Below the pieces are notes generated by a model. That model was given only the letters and a program-made list of their open reading frames with translations, was not told the origin of the DNA and ran no database searches. Source: Leishmania donovani (lineage: Eukaryota; Euglenozoa; Kinetoplastea; Trypanosomatida; Trypanosomatidae). Taken from it: 64,000 nucleotides of DNA. The stretch spans positions 62,001 to 126,000 of the forward strand of contig NC_018252.1 in NCBI RefSeq assembly GCF_000227135.1, given 5' to 3'. Both the position numbers and the translations under genes were made by a program. Shown here piece by piece: positions 10,151 to 20,908 of this stretch (positions are counted from its first letter, which is position 1; each line of letters opens with the position of its first letter).

Positions 10151-11028
10151 AGAAGAGCTGTCCCTTTCCCCAGAACGAAAACGGCTTGCCCTGCTCGTGT
10201 TGTCGAGCCGTTACGTGTATGCTCTCACAGGCGCACACACGACAGCCGCGGCCTTACGGGAACGGCTGGCGCTCATACCAAGAACGACAAAGAGAAAGAG
10301 GCAGGCAGAAGAAAAGGTGTGAGAGGCTAAACGAGAGGGGCAGGGCAGCGGGAGGGGCCTCGTACAGGAATTCGCGCCGACGTATGGGCTCGGCAGTGGC
10401 TCTTCTGCTACCCAGTCCTTCAACAAAACCTGTGCGTGTATGCCAAGGCAGGCACGACTGAGATTCGGCAACGCGAAGCGCGCCAGCGCGGCAGCGGGGC
10501 GTCTGGCCTTCAAGGGGCAACCGCGAGGGCGCGTGCAGAGAAAGAAGGATGCCTGCAATGACATACGCGCAGGGACGCTGATGCTCATACACTCCATGCT
10601 CGGTCTGGAGAGCTATTCGCATTCTTAGTGGTTTGCATCGTTGCGGTTGGGAACGACAGGGGGGGGGGGGGCACCGCTACAACTCACGAGGGCGAGGCAA
10701 ACAAAGAGTGGCCCAAGACCTCAAACACACCCGCACGCGCAGGCGCAATGCATGCTCTAAGAGGCCGGCAAGTCGCGGGCGTTGCCCAAGTGCACGATGG
10801 GTGCGTATGGGTGCGCGATGGCATGCCAGCCTATGTACATCCAAGACGGCGCACAGATGTGTGCTCTTGCGAAATCGTCACGGCAACGGCGCAATCGCGC
10901 CAGCCAACAGCGACACAGCGGCCCCCCCCCCCCCGGGGGGGGGGAACAAAAGGGGGAGCAGGAGGAGAGGCCAACGCGCAGAGCTCAAGAGACGCCGCAC
11001 AATGCACGTACGCAGCTCCCAGCATGCC
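10151..11028. other. Intergenic spacer with homopolymer tracts
   Basis: No gene supported. It contains a G13 run at about 10659-10671 and the C13/G10 inverted homopolymer at 10922-10944 (listed separately). It should be the 3' UTR of the LC8 gene and 5' region of the kinesin-like gene. Confidence 0.5.
10922..10944. repeat. C13-G10 inverted homopolymer
   Basis: Thirteen C directly followed by ten G, self-complementary on either strand with no spacer. In LC8 RNA it would read as a C run followed by a G run, able to pair between molecules or to form a near-loopless stem. Confidence 0.8.
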
Positions 11029-11298
11029 CTACGCTGTCTTCCACAAGAGCACGGACACCTGCCCAACGTAGAGGTATATGAAATTCTTGGCCTCGTGCTC
11101 GACATCGGCGCCAAAGTTGCGGCCGACGATGCAGTGCCACGTAGGGAAGTAGCGCTTGTCGAACTCGCGCTTGATGTGCGCGGCCATATCTTTCTCTAGA
11201 TGATGCTCCTTGATGGCTTTGGTGGCAATGTCTAGGGCGTCTGCCTGCATCTCCGGACTTATGTCCGCCAACTTGACGTCGGGCTTCCGCTCGCTCAT
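11029..11298 (-). CDS. Dynein light chain LC8 (DYNLL type)
   Basis: An 89-residue protein, the standard LC8 length. The signature parts are all present: MQADALDIATKAI near 17-29, DMAAHIKREFDKRYFPTWHC (42-61) and IVGRNFGADVEHEAKNFIYL (62-81), followed by the beta-strand region that forms the ligand groove. LC8 is a dimeric hub in axonemal and cytoplasmic dynein and in many unrelated complexes. The open frame continues upstream to 11505, but that part is low-complexity; the ATG at 11296-11298 gives the canonical N-terminus. Trypanosomatids commonly carry more than one LC8-type gene, so the particular paralogue is not assigned. Confidence 0.97.
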   Translation of the reverse strand: MSERKPDVKLADISPEMQADALDIATKAIKEHHLEKDMAAHIKREFDKRYFPTWHCIVGRNFGADVEHEAKNFIYLYVGQVSVLLWKTA

Positions 11299-12326
11299 TT
11301 TCGGCCTCTGCGAAAGGTGAGGCGTGCAAGTTGATGTTCGTGTGTGCGTGTGCCGTCGCTGTTGCGCTGCTTCACCTCTCTCGACGGGTCTGGTCGTTCG
11401 CCACGGACTCGATGGGATGAGGCCGCACCCAAGACAAGTGTGCGTGCGTGGGAGGAAGAGGGGGTCTTGATGTTGATATCGCGGCGCTTGTGAGCACTGA
11501 AACACACGGCAGCAAGTTGTGAGGCGGGAGGATGGTCAGGGGGGCAGTGGTCCACAGCGGTGCGTTCTGCCACATGTGCCTACTGCACATTCGTGACCGT
11601 AGGGGGAAAGGGGCAGAGGTCGAAGAGGCAACGTTGGAAACATGAGCGCAGAGGGCTGCCTCTGTGGCGATGAAGATGCCAGGGATAGGTCACGGATTGC
11701 GACAGATACCGAGAGTCCAGTGAGTGGACATGGAGGCAGCACACTCAGGGGTGAAAAGGCAAAGCCCGCCTTCACTGTATCCCTCTCTCTCTCTCGCGTA
11801 CGTGAAAGGTTATTCCAGAAGAGGGTCTGAGCACCGAGTGATCATCTTGCTGGGAAGCGGCAGAGAAACCAGCAACGCCGCCACACAATATACGTGTTCC
11901 TGGCCCCTCCCCTGGCATTGGTGCTGCCTTTTGGCGCCTGCCCGTTGGCCGCCACTCCGGCCGTCTCGCTGGAGTCCTCTTCGATGATCTTTTTTTTCGC
12001 ACACGGCTTGCCCACCTGCAAAGGGGTGTGGAGGAGGGGGCGAGGGGCACAACGAAGCACGGGGTGAGGTCATGAATCGCTCGCGGGCTTTTCAACACAT
12101 CCTCAGCCCCCGCCCCCCCCCCCGACGGACCCGTCCTCCTCCAAATCCCCCTCCCACCTGCGGCGCTTCACAGCGTCCACCGCACACCGGCACCAACACC
12201 GCAGCAAGCAACGACAACACGCTCCAATTAGACACGGACAAGTAACGGGAGAGAGAGAGAGACGCGTAGCCTGCCCACATGTGCGTCTCCATCACTCCCA
12301 TGGCCGGGACGCCGCCCTCCGCTACA
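11299..12326. other. Intergenic spacer with a coding-like patch
   Basis: It lies between the LC8 start and the stop of the 1156-residue coiled-coil gene. It includes polypyrimidine tracts on the transcribed strand and, at about 11850-12018, a short minus-strand patch with coding-like codon use but no ATG (see findings). A C11 run lies at about 12113-12123. Nothing else stands out. Confidence 0.5.
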
Positions 12327-15300
12327 TCATGTTTCAGAGCCTGTCGATGGCCCCGTCTCCGGGATGAGCTCCTCGTCCATTGGCGCCGATGGGAGTACGA
12401 CGTCCATGCTGGCAGCCATACTCTCAGGCACCCTCTCGGCCTCCTCCCCCTCCCCCTGCTCCTCCGCGCTCGGCGCCGCAGACTCGGCCACGCACGCATT
12501 CGCAGCAGACGAGCCATCACGAGCAGGCGGTGCTGACGGTTGCGTGGCCGCTGATGTCGAAGACGTGGGAGCAGCGGTCGAACTGAACACGACGTGCTGG
12601 GATGAGACGGGGGCCTCAACCGCATGCATATCTGGGACAGATGACGTCGCGTGAGGCTCTGGCCGCGGTGTGGATGCAGCGTTTGTGGCGGCAGTTAGCT
12701 GTAGCAGCTGCGCCCGAAGCTGCTCGTTTTCTGTCTTGAGCATGTTGTGCTTCTCCATCACACTTTTGGAGATGGTGAGGAGTCGCTGATTCGCCGCCTC
12801 CATGTCTGCCGTCGTCTTCTCCGCCTTTTGCACGCGCTCCTGCATCTCCAGCCGTTCTGCCTCCATGCTCGCGAGCTTGGCTTCGAGCAGAGAAGAGCGG
12901 TACTCGAGTGCCCGCTGCTGCGTCTCAGGCGATGGATGCGGCACGACGCTTGCAGCCGTCGCGCCACCGCTGCCTCCAGCACCGCTTTCGCACACCTTGG
13001 CAGCAGCACACAGGCCGATAGCCTGAGCCCCAGCGAAACTCTTCAGTGAGGCCTTCAGCAGGCCGGCCTTGTGCAGCGTATCCTTTAGCACACGAACGAT
13101 GTTCATCATACCGGAGCGACTCAAGGAGTCGACTAAAAGTGTGTCTTCGGCGCCTCCAGCGGCAGCGCCGTTATTGCCGCCGCTGCCAGCGTCCGCGTCT
13201 ATTGAGGCCTCATCGAAACGCTCGCGGCGCAGGGAAATGATCTCCGCGTTGAGGCTGCCCAGCGACTCCTGGAGAGACGAGAAGAGGTCCGTGAGGTGAG
13301 TCGCGGTAGTCTGCAGTGCAGTCGACGACGCCTCTGCCTCCTGTGCGGGGGCGCTCGGCGGCTGGACGAGGTCTGTGAGCTGTGTCTGTAGCGCCATATT
13401 TTTCTCCATCAGTTCAGACTCCCTCGCCAGGCTCCTGTGCAGCTTGTCCTTGAGACGGCTCGAGTGGCCCTGCAACACCTCGTGCTCGCGCTTCAGCTGT
13501 GTGAAACGCAGCTCGACGTCATCCTTCTCGGCTGTGGCCTGCTTCACCTCGTTCAAAGAGCGCTCGCACACCTGCTTGGCCGCCGCCAGCTGATTCTTCA
13601 GCACCTCGATGCGCTCTGTGGCCTCGGCCACGTTGAGAGAGTCCTCCACTGGAATGTCATGCATCAGCGCCCGCTCCACCACCGTCACATGGTTCTTCTC
13701 CAGCAACTCCTGGCACACCTTCACCTGTGCACGCAGCCTGTCACGCTCTGCTGTGACACGCCGCACCTCTGCCATCAACTCTGAGACACACTGCGCATCT
13801 GAAAGAGAAGTATCCACAAGGTGTGACCTCTCCACGTCCGTGCTCTGCAAGGACGTATTCAGCAGCACAAGCGCCTCACGCAGCGCAAACTGAGAGGCAC
13901 CCAGCACGGCATTCATCTTGTCCATGGATTCCTCGGCAGCGATGGACGAGGAGACAAGTGTGCGCGACTCGGTGCCGTCGTCGACCGCTTCGCGGCTGAC
14001 GGCCATCAGCCCTCCCTCGCTGCGCAGGTCTTCAGCAGCAGCAGAGGAAGTCATCGCTGCCTTCTCCGCCTCCCGCGCGAGTGTCCACTGCCGCATCAGC
14101 TCTTTGAGCTGAGCATCATACAGGTTGGCCTGCGAACTTTCAAACCCCGCCATGAGCTTAATCATCGCGAGAACATTTTCCGATTGCGTCTCTATCCGCT
14201 CCACCTCCTCCCTCCACGCGGCGTTTGAGCGTGCAACGGAGCCAGGGTCATCAGAAACCACCTGCAGAGCCGCCGTACTCAGCTCCGTGTTAGCTTGCGC
14301 GACCCGCTGCAGTGCTGCAGTAGCCTCGGTGGCGGCGGCTCTGTACTGCGTCGACACGCTCTGGGCAAGTCTCAGCTGCATCTCGGCTCGCGTCGATGAC
14401 TCCTCGAGGTCACGCACACGCGCGGTGTACTCGCTGCGCAGTTCTTGGATCGCTAGCGCCACCTGGTCCATTTCGGCATCCCTCTGCAGCTGCCGGACTT
14501 GGGCAGACAAACAAGCCGCCTCCTCCTGCGCGCGTCGAAGCTCGTCGCGGCACACCTTTAAGTTCACGGCCAGCTGTGCGGCGTCGTCCACCACCTCCGT
14601 ATACGCCCACCGCAGCCGCTGCACCTCCTGCGAGATGGCTGGGTCTTTCTGTGGGTGGAGCCGCTCCCGCACCATGTCCGTAATGCGTCTGTCGGCAATC
14701 TCGCGACGCTGCTTCTCCTCCAGGTAGCGTTGGTGCACGACGAGGGCATCATGTTGCACACGCTTCACGACGCCTTCGAGGCACGCATACCGCTGCTCTG
14801 CCTCCATAATTCGCGACTCTTGCTGCTGCCACGAGTCCACGAGGTCCGTCAGTGTCATCTCCTTGTGCTCCAGCATCTTGAGAGCGTAGTAGTGCGGCGC
14901 GCTAGACCGCAGTGACGGATCCGGCGGTGCAGGCGGTGCACTCCCTCGCTGCGTCTCCGCATATGCGTCCGAAGATGCACGCGCCACCTCGGCCCGCACG
15001 GCAGCCACAATCTCGTTCAGTCCGAGGTGTTGTTCCAGTAAGCGTACGTGGTGCTTTACTCGGCGCACATCTGCCCGAGCCGACTCGGCGTAGCGGCTCT
15101 TCTCGGCGAGCTGCGCCACCACCCGCATGAGGGCGTCCACCTCCTGCTCATGGCGAACCAGTCGGTTCTCGGCAAACGTGCACGCCGCCCGCAGCTTTGC
15201 CACGAGCACGTCGCGCTGCATCACCTCCACCTCGGCCGTAAAGGCGCGCGACGTGGCGCCCTTCACTTCCCTTAAGATGGTTTGTGTGTAGCTCATTAGC

Positions 15301-15797
15301 TGTTCCACAAGCGTCCGATTTAGTTGTCGCTCGGCCGACAGCTCGGCCTCGGCCACGGTGAGGGTCCCGTGAAGGGCCTCGTCCACGTGCGCGCACACGG
15401 CGTCGAAGGCATAGCCGCGGCCCCTTTCTGCTTCGTTCAGCAGCGACTCGATGAGTTGATCCTTGACGCTGCTCGTCACCGCGCCGCGAAGACGCGCGAG
15501 ATCACTTAACACGCGTTGAGTGGTGTCCTCGGCATGCTGCAGCTGGTGCTTCGTCAGTCGCTTCTGCAGCTCCGTTACCTGGTGCGCGAGTCGCGCCCGC
15601 TCACCATTGAGGCTGAGCACGTACTTGCCGTTGATAGAGGCAATCGTGTCGACGATGTGGGTTGTGTGGGCCAGCACATCCTCAACACGCTGCTCCTGAC
15701 GCTTCGCCTCCGCCTCGCGTTCGCGCTGCCGCTTGAAACGACCTTGCGCAGCGGCCGAGTCGCTGCTCACAGAGTGATCCCCCTGAGAACGCATCAT
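12327..15797 (-). CDS. Large coiled-coil protein
   Basis: A 1156-residue protein beginning MMRSQGDHSV. From about residue 20 to 800 it is almost continuous heptad-type coiled coil rich in E, R, Q, A and L, for example ARLAHQVTELQKRLTKHQLQ near 68-87. Around 840-1000 it becomes alanine/serine/glycine-rich with shorter helices. A second coiled coil precedes a disordered, acidic C-terminus of roughly 120 residues. No catalytic motif, signal peptide or membrane segment is visible. The first ATG of the frame is used; a second follows immediately. Long coiled coils of this type in trypanosomatids are often cytoskeletal, basal-body or flagellar-attachment components, but nothing here proves a location. 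Confidence 0.88.
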   Translation of the reverse strand: MMRSQGDHSVSSDSAAAQGRFKRQREREAEAKRQEQRVEDVLAHTTHIVDTIASINGKYVLSLNGERARLAHQVTELQKRLTKHQLQHAEDTTQRVLSDLARLRGAVTSSVKDQLIESLLNEAERGRGYAFDAVCAHVDEALHGTLTVAEAELSAERQLNRTLVEQLMSYTQTILREVKGATSRAFTAEVEVMQRDVLVAKLRAACTFAENRLVRHEQEVDALMRVVAQLAEKSRYAESARADVRRVKHHVRLLEQHLGLNEIVAAVRAEVARASSDAYAETQRGSAPPAPPDPSLRSSAPHYYALKMLEHKEMTLTDLVDSWQQQESRIMEAEQRYACLEGVVKRVQHDALVVHQRYLEEKQRREIADRRITDMVRERLHPQKDPAISQEVQRLRWAYTEVVDDAAQLAVNLKVCRDELRRAQEEAACLSAQVRQLQRDAEMDQVALAIQELRSEYTARVRDLEESSTRAEMQLRLAQSVSTQYRAAATEATAALQRVAQANTELSTAALQVVSDDPGSVARSNAAWREEVERIETQSENVLAMIKLMAGFESSQANLYDAQLKELMRQWTLAREAEKAAMTSSAAAEDLRSEGGLMAVSREAVDDGTESRTLVSSSIAAEESMDKMNAVLGASQFALREALVLLNTSLQSTDVERSHLVDTSLSDAQCVSELMAEVRRVTAERDRLRAQVKVCQELLEKNHVTVVERALMHDIPVEDSLNVAEATERIEVLKNQLAAAKQVCERSLNEVKQATAEKDDVELRFTQLKREHEVLQGHSSRLKDKLHRSLARESELMEKNMALQTQLTDLVQPPSAPAQEAEASSTALQTTATHLTDLFSSLQESLGSLNAEIISLRRERFDEASIDADAGSGGNNGAAAGGAEDTLLVDSLSRSGMMNIVRVLKDTLHKAGLLKASLKSFAGAQAIGLCAAAKVCESGAGGSGGATAASVVPHPSPETQQRALEYRSSLLEAKLASMEAERLEMQERVQKAEKTTADMEAANQRLLTISKSVMEKHNMLKTENEQLRAQLLQLTAATNAASTPRPEPHATSSVPDMHAVEAPVSSQHVVFSSTAAPTSSTSAATQPSAPPARDGSSAANACVAESAAPSAEEQGEGEEAERVPESMAASMDVVLPSAPMDEELIPETGPSTGSET

Positions 15798-17063
15798 GGC
15801 GGATAAAACGACCTTCTCTACGAAAGCCGGTGAAGGTGTACTTGGGTGTGTGCGTGTGTGTGTTTGGCTTGCAGGTCACCCTCTCTCGCCGTCCTCCTCC
15901 CTCAACAACTGGCGAAGCTGCAAAGATGTCCGTGGGGAAGATCGTGCCCAGACACAGTAGTCCAACAAGAGCCGCAGGTGCAACGCGAAGAGATGGGAAG
16001 CGAAAACGGGATAGGAGTCGTGCCGGTTCGACAACGTCATGCGGGTGAGGCAACGGGCCGAAAAAAGACGCGAGGAACTGCCTTTCACACATGTTCTCGT
16101 CGTGGAGAGAGACGAGCAGCGTCAGAGAGAAGGAGCGGTGAAGGAGGACAACTCGCACATGTTACCAGGGCTGCGGTCTACCACCGATGGAGGAATGACG
16201 ATCACACTCTTTGCGGGGGAAGAGGGCTGGGGGGCGATTGTCGGGAAGGCAATCGCATGCACAGGGCCACCTGAAACTGAAGAGGTAACCGGCTATAGAA
16301 TAGCTTCAGTGAGGAAGAAACTCTGGCGCGCGACCTCAGTGCAGATACCACGGTCACGCGCGCTCACACAGACGCACTTCACAACAGCGACGAGAAAGAG
16401 GGAGGGGGCGAGAGGCAGACGCGCTCAACACTCCCTCACCGCCGCACTTCTAGCTTCGTGCTGGTAACGACAGGGGCAGAAGGAGAAGCAGAATGGAGTT
16501 GCGTTCGCGCACGAGAACGTCTCTGCACGCACGACGAATGACTGTCCATTGCATCACCGCCATCGCCGCTAAGGAAAAGGAGCGCAGAAGAAAAATGAGA
16601 AGTGCGAACACCCCTCCCATCGCTGGCCATGTCCCCCTGTGTAGAGATCTAGCTCTATGATCGTCCAAGCCCTCTGCTCTGCTTCCGCCGGTATGTATGT
16701 CCATGTCAGTGTGTGTGTCTGTGTATGTGTGCTGACGCCTTCACGTATGGCTCGTCTGCGAGCCGTGCGTCTACGGGCTTGTGTAGTTGTCGTGGTGGTG
16801 GTGGGGGGGGGGGGGATAGATGCAGTGCAGAGCTTCGGGATTACACAAGTAAAAGGTGTAGGACGGAATGAGGCAAAAAGACCACAAAACGTACATCGCG
16901 CCCGTGCCGCTGAGTCGAGCAGCGTGGAAGTCGCTGGAAACACCCACGGCACTTCTGCTCGCCAACTCGGCTGGATAACGTTGGCACCTTTTTCAGGACA
17001 GAAACCATTTCCCATAACCGCATGATTGAGGGAGAGCAGGAGCGAAGTACAGCGCGGGCGCCG
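15798..17063. other. Intergenic spacer
   Basis: No gene supported. It holds a GT-rich patch near 16705-16730 and a G13 run at about 16803-16815. It should hold the 3' UTR of the 691-residue coiled-coil gene and the splice-acceptor region of the 1156-residue gene. Confidence 0.5.
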
Positions 17064-19139
17064 CTAATAGTCATCATACGGCGTCTGCCGAACGTCCCCA
17101 TCGGAGGGGTCGCTGAGCGGGTCCTCGAGGAGAAGCGCCGCCATCTTCTGCGCCGCCACGTTAGAGTCTACGTGAACGCGACCGGGATCAAAAAGATTGT
17201 CCTCCGCGGCAACAAAGCACGAGCGTGACGGCAGCTGCATGAGGTCATTCGAGACATCCGCCGCGGATTGGTCTGTGGTTGTGGTGAACCGAGCGACATC
17301 CATGGCCCTCATGCGCGGCAGTACCTCTGTGCGCAGCGGCGGCGGAGGCTCCAACGCAGCAGTGCGGCTCGCGGCGCTTGTCCCCCTACCAGCCTTCCCA
17401 TCCTTGACAAGAACAGCGGCGGGCGTGGGTGTCTTCAAGGTTTCCTCCACACGCCCCACCGCACGAAACAGCGCGTTGTCGTTGTGGGTGGAGATGCGTG
17501 CAAACCGACGCAACATCGTGTGCGCTTCGTCTGCCTTGCGGCGTTGGTCCGCCACCTCCGCCAGTACTCGGCAAAGAAGAGTCTCCATCCTCTCTTGTTG
17601 AGTGCCGGTGCTGCCAACAGCGGCGTGGCAGCGAGCGATATCGTCGCGAAGGTCGTAAACGCCTCGCCTCGTTTCATCCGCAGCGCTGAGCGCACTCGCC
17701 ATCAGCTCTTCGCATCCAATGGGTTCGTCCCCCAACCTTCCAGGCCTCAGCGACGTCTGCTTTGCCGTTGGTGGCACGGGAGCTTCGCATGATCCACCGT
17801 CGCTGGCCTCGGGGCAGGCCACACATGTGGCTTTCGGTAGTGTCCTGTCCCCCTTGAAAGCCTCCGCGGGCGTCACTAGCCCTGAACAGCGCGCCACCTC
17901 GAGGCGCTGAAGAAGGAACCGCACAACGTCGACGGCGTCCTCCGCCCGATCCCTCTCCAGCGCTATACGATCATTTGCCTCCAGCAGCACGAGCTCATTC
18001 TCGATTAGGTCGTCCATTTCTGCCTGCATTTCAGTCGTCAAGGTGCGCTCCTCCGCCAGCTGCATCTCATGCAATGTGCGCTGACGCTCGAGGTCACACT
18101 CCAGTCGCTTGATGCGCTCACGCGCTGAATCGACGCCCGCGGCTGCTGTTGCTCCCGCCACGGCTGTGGCGAACCCGCCAGGACGGGGAGAGGTGGCAGC
18201 AGCGCTCTCTCCTCCGCTGTGCCCTGGTGGGGAATAAGCACCGAATGAAAGACGATGCGTGTCCACTGACACCGTCAGTGATCGCCGCTGCGAAGGACGC
18301 GGCGAACATGTGCGCCGGTGAGGACTCTTCTCGGACGATACCGGCGACGCCCTCTCTGGAGAAAAGCCGCCAGAGACGTTTGCACAGGAGCTGCCGCACC
18401 TAGCACCAGCAGCCCCACCACCAGCAGCCGCGGCGCCACTGTTTCGGGTTTCATCTGGCATGCGATGTGCGATTTCTGCGACTCTCGCCCACTCGGCCGC
18501 GCGCAGCTGCACGAGCAACAGAGCCTCGCCCTTCTCCGCTGACTCGACGTGGTCGCGCCCCGCCGCCTCCGCGTCCTCAACGACGGCACCTGCAAGTCTC
18601 ACATGTCTCTCGCTGGCAGCGACACTCTGCTTCTCTAGCTCCTGCACACGCCGTCGCAGTTGCTCTTTCTCCTGTGCCACTTGCACCAACTCCATCCGGA
18701 GTGACTGGGCGTCTTGCTCCATCTGTAGAATGCGTGTCACCGACATGTCAGCGGAGGTCAGCAGCTCGTTTCGCTCCCTCACAGCTGCGGTGCGCTGCGC
18801 CACCGCTTCCTGCAGCTGCAGCCGCAAGGACTCGATTTCGGCCACGTACTGTGCTTCTATTCTCTTGAGGGAGTTGCGCAAGCGATGCGTGTCTTGGCAG
18901 GACCGGCATTGGTGCGAGTATCCGCTGTCATTCTTTGTCCAGGTTTCTCTGGGCATTATCGTCGCATCCTCCACGTCGCATTCGCCGGCATCATACAGCA
19001 CTGCGTCTTCGATGTACGCGGCACGCACCGACGGCTCAAACAGCGCATCAACGCGACTGGCGGCGATCATGGAGGAGGGCGAGTGTCGTCTCCGCCGCGG
19101 CGGTGTGGAAGCGCTAGAGAAGGACCAGCTCCCGGACAT
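17064..19139 (-). CDS. Coiled-coil protein with a CxxC motif
   Basis: A 691-residue protein starting MSGSWSFSSASTPPRRRRHS. The N-terminal 75 residues are serine/arginine-rich. A CRSC pair sits near residues 78-81, just before a coiled coil (about 85-230) containing RIEAQYVAEIESLRLQLQEA. A glycine/alanine-rich linker separates it from a second coiled coil (about 335-410). The C-terminal third has short helices (EVADQRRKADEAHTMLRRFA) and ends DVRQTPYDDY. No enzymatic signature is recognised. Codon use is uniform, and the ATG at 19137-19139 is the first in the open frame. Probably structural; the function is unknown. Confidence 0.85.
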   Translation of the reverse strand: MSGSWSFSSASTPPRRRRHSPSSMIAASRVDALFEPSVRAAYIEDAVLYDAGECDVEDATIMPRETWTKNDSGYSHQCRSCQDTHRLRNSLKRIEAQYVAEIESLRLQLQEAVAQRTAAVRERNELLTSADMSVTRILQMEQDAQSLRMELVQVAQEKEQLRRRVQELEKQSVAASERHVRLAGAVVEDAEAAGRDHVESAEKGEALLLVQLRAAEWARVAEIAHRMPDETRNSGAAAAGGGAAGARCGSSCANVSGGFSPERASPVSSEKSPHRRTCSPRPSQRRSLTVSVDTHRLSFGAYSPPGHSGGESAAATSPRPGGFATAVAGATAAAGVDSARERIKRLECDLERQRTLHEMQLAEERTLTTEMQAEMDDLIENELVLLEANDRIALERDRAEDAVDVVRFLLQRLEVARCSGLVTPAEAFKGDRTLPKATCVACPEASDGGSCEAPVPPTAKQTSLRPGRLGDEPIGCEELMASALSAADETRRGVYDLRDDIARCHAAVGSTGTQQERMETLLCRVLAEVADQRRKADEAHTMLRRFARISTHNDNALFRAVGRVEETLKTPTPAAVLVKDGKAGRGTSAASRTAALEPPPPLRTEVLPRMRAMDVARFTTTTDQSAADVSNDLMQLPSRSCFVAAEDNLFDPGRVHVDSNVAAQKMAALLLEDPLSDPSDGDVRQTPYDDY

Positions 19140-20390
19140 TGCTCTGTTCTCCGCGCTGAGGCGTACGTGGGTGTGTATTCGTGTCTATGCGTATATACGT
19201 GTATAAGTGAGGAAGCGCTGCTTCACGCGAAACGGTCTTCGTGTGCACGCGAGATGATGGGGGGGGGGTGAGGGCAAGCATAGCAAGATCCAGAAAGCGG
19301 GAGGAGGTTGAGTGCATCACAGCACATGTCCGCCGCAGCTGCTATGTGGGCAAGAAGCACGCGAAAAAGACACTGCATGTACAACGAAAGCTCACGCAAG
19401 AGAGCAGCGGCAAACGCCGTCATCTCACGCAGACCTCGCGCCCGCCCCAGCCACCTCTCCCCCGCACACAGCTGAAGGGGTGAACGCAACAGTGTGTGTG
19501 TGTGTGTCCTGGTGGAGAGAGAGAGACAACACTATGTACACTTGAATGAGGGGAATGCTGGGGCCCCTCACTCACTTCCCTCTTACAGCGAAGAGACGTG
19601 TCTGCTTACAGCAGCGCCGTCGGGATTCCTTGTCACGCTTCTCTCTCCCTCCCTCTGTGTGCCCGTCCTTGCCCCCTCCAGTCCCACAATGCAGCGCTGC
19701 ATGTGCGTGGTTTCCTTTTATGTGCTCCATCTCCTTCACTTCCTCTAGTTCTCTACGCTCCAGGAGTGAGCAGTGGCAGGGCCGCGCAAGACAAAACAGC
19801 AGCAAGACTAAAGAAAAAACGTCAGCATCGGCCGGCGGTTCGCCCGCGCTGCGTCCTCGCTGCTGCGGTCGTCCTGAGCAGGTCGATGCCCCAGCAAAGA
19901 ACGTCGCCGACTTCTCAACACGCAGAGCCTCGGCCGTGGCACTCACGTTCCTCGCTTTCCGCCCTCCCTCGCAAGCGCTTCTCCGTCTGCAAAAGACACC
20001 ACTGCTACGAGAGAGTCGCTCTGCCAAACGGTGTCCATGCGCTCATCTTTCACGGAGAGGGAGAGAGCCAGGAAGAGGAGCGCCTCAGGGCGTCCTTTCT
20101 TTTTGTCTTCGTCATCGTGTCAGCCCAGCACGAGCAAGTCCAGACAGACACGCGCATACGCAGCCACACCCCACCCACCACGCTCCCGCTACGGCTACAC
20201 CCTCGGCGTCTAGGACGAACCATCCCGCCGCCAAATCGGCGGCTACGTGCTTTACGCGCTCTTATCTTCCCTCTGCACGTCTCCGTCCGGGGTACCTGCG
20301 GCGCCGGAGGCGCCAGACGGACATGGGGTGGTCTGCGGGCCTTCACCTGAGCGCATCGCGTCTACGGTCCTGCTCCAGGGCCGAGGCGGT

Positions 20391-20908
20391 NNNNNNNNNN
20401 NNNNNNNNNNNNNNNNNNNNNNNNNNNNNNNNNNNNNNNNNNNNNNNNNNNNNNNNNNNNNNNNNNNNNNNNNNNNNNNNNNNNNNNNNNNNNNNNNNNN
20501 NNNNNNNNNNNNNNNNNNNNNNNNNNNNNNNNNNNNNNNNNNNNNNNNNNNNNNNNNNNNNNNNNNNNNNNNNNNNNNNNNNNNNNNNNNNNNNNNNNNN
20601 NNNNNNNNNNNNNNNNNNNNNNNNNNNNNNNNNNNNNNNNNNNNNNNNNNNNNNNNNNNNNNNNNNNNNNNNNNNNNNNNNNNNNNNNNNNNNNNNNNNN
20701 NNNNNNNNNNNNNNNNNNNNNNNNNNNNNNNNNNNNNNNNNNNNNNNNNNNNNNNNNNNNNNNNNNNNNNNNNNNNNNNNNNNNNNNNNNNNNNNNNNNN
20801 NNNNNNNNNNNNNNNNNNNNNNNNNNNNNNNNNNNNNNNNNNNNNNNNNNNNNNNNNNNNNNNNNNNNNNNNNNNNNNNNNNNNNNNNNNNNNNNNNNNN
20901 NNNNNNNN
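20391..20908. other. Assembly gap (518 N)
   Basis: A run of unknown bases. Its right edge touches the candidate dispersed element, which fits an assembler breaking in a repeat. Confidence 0.99.
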
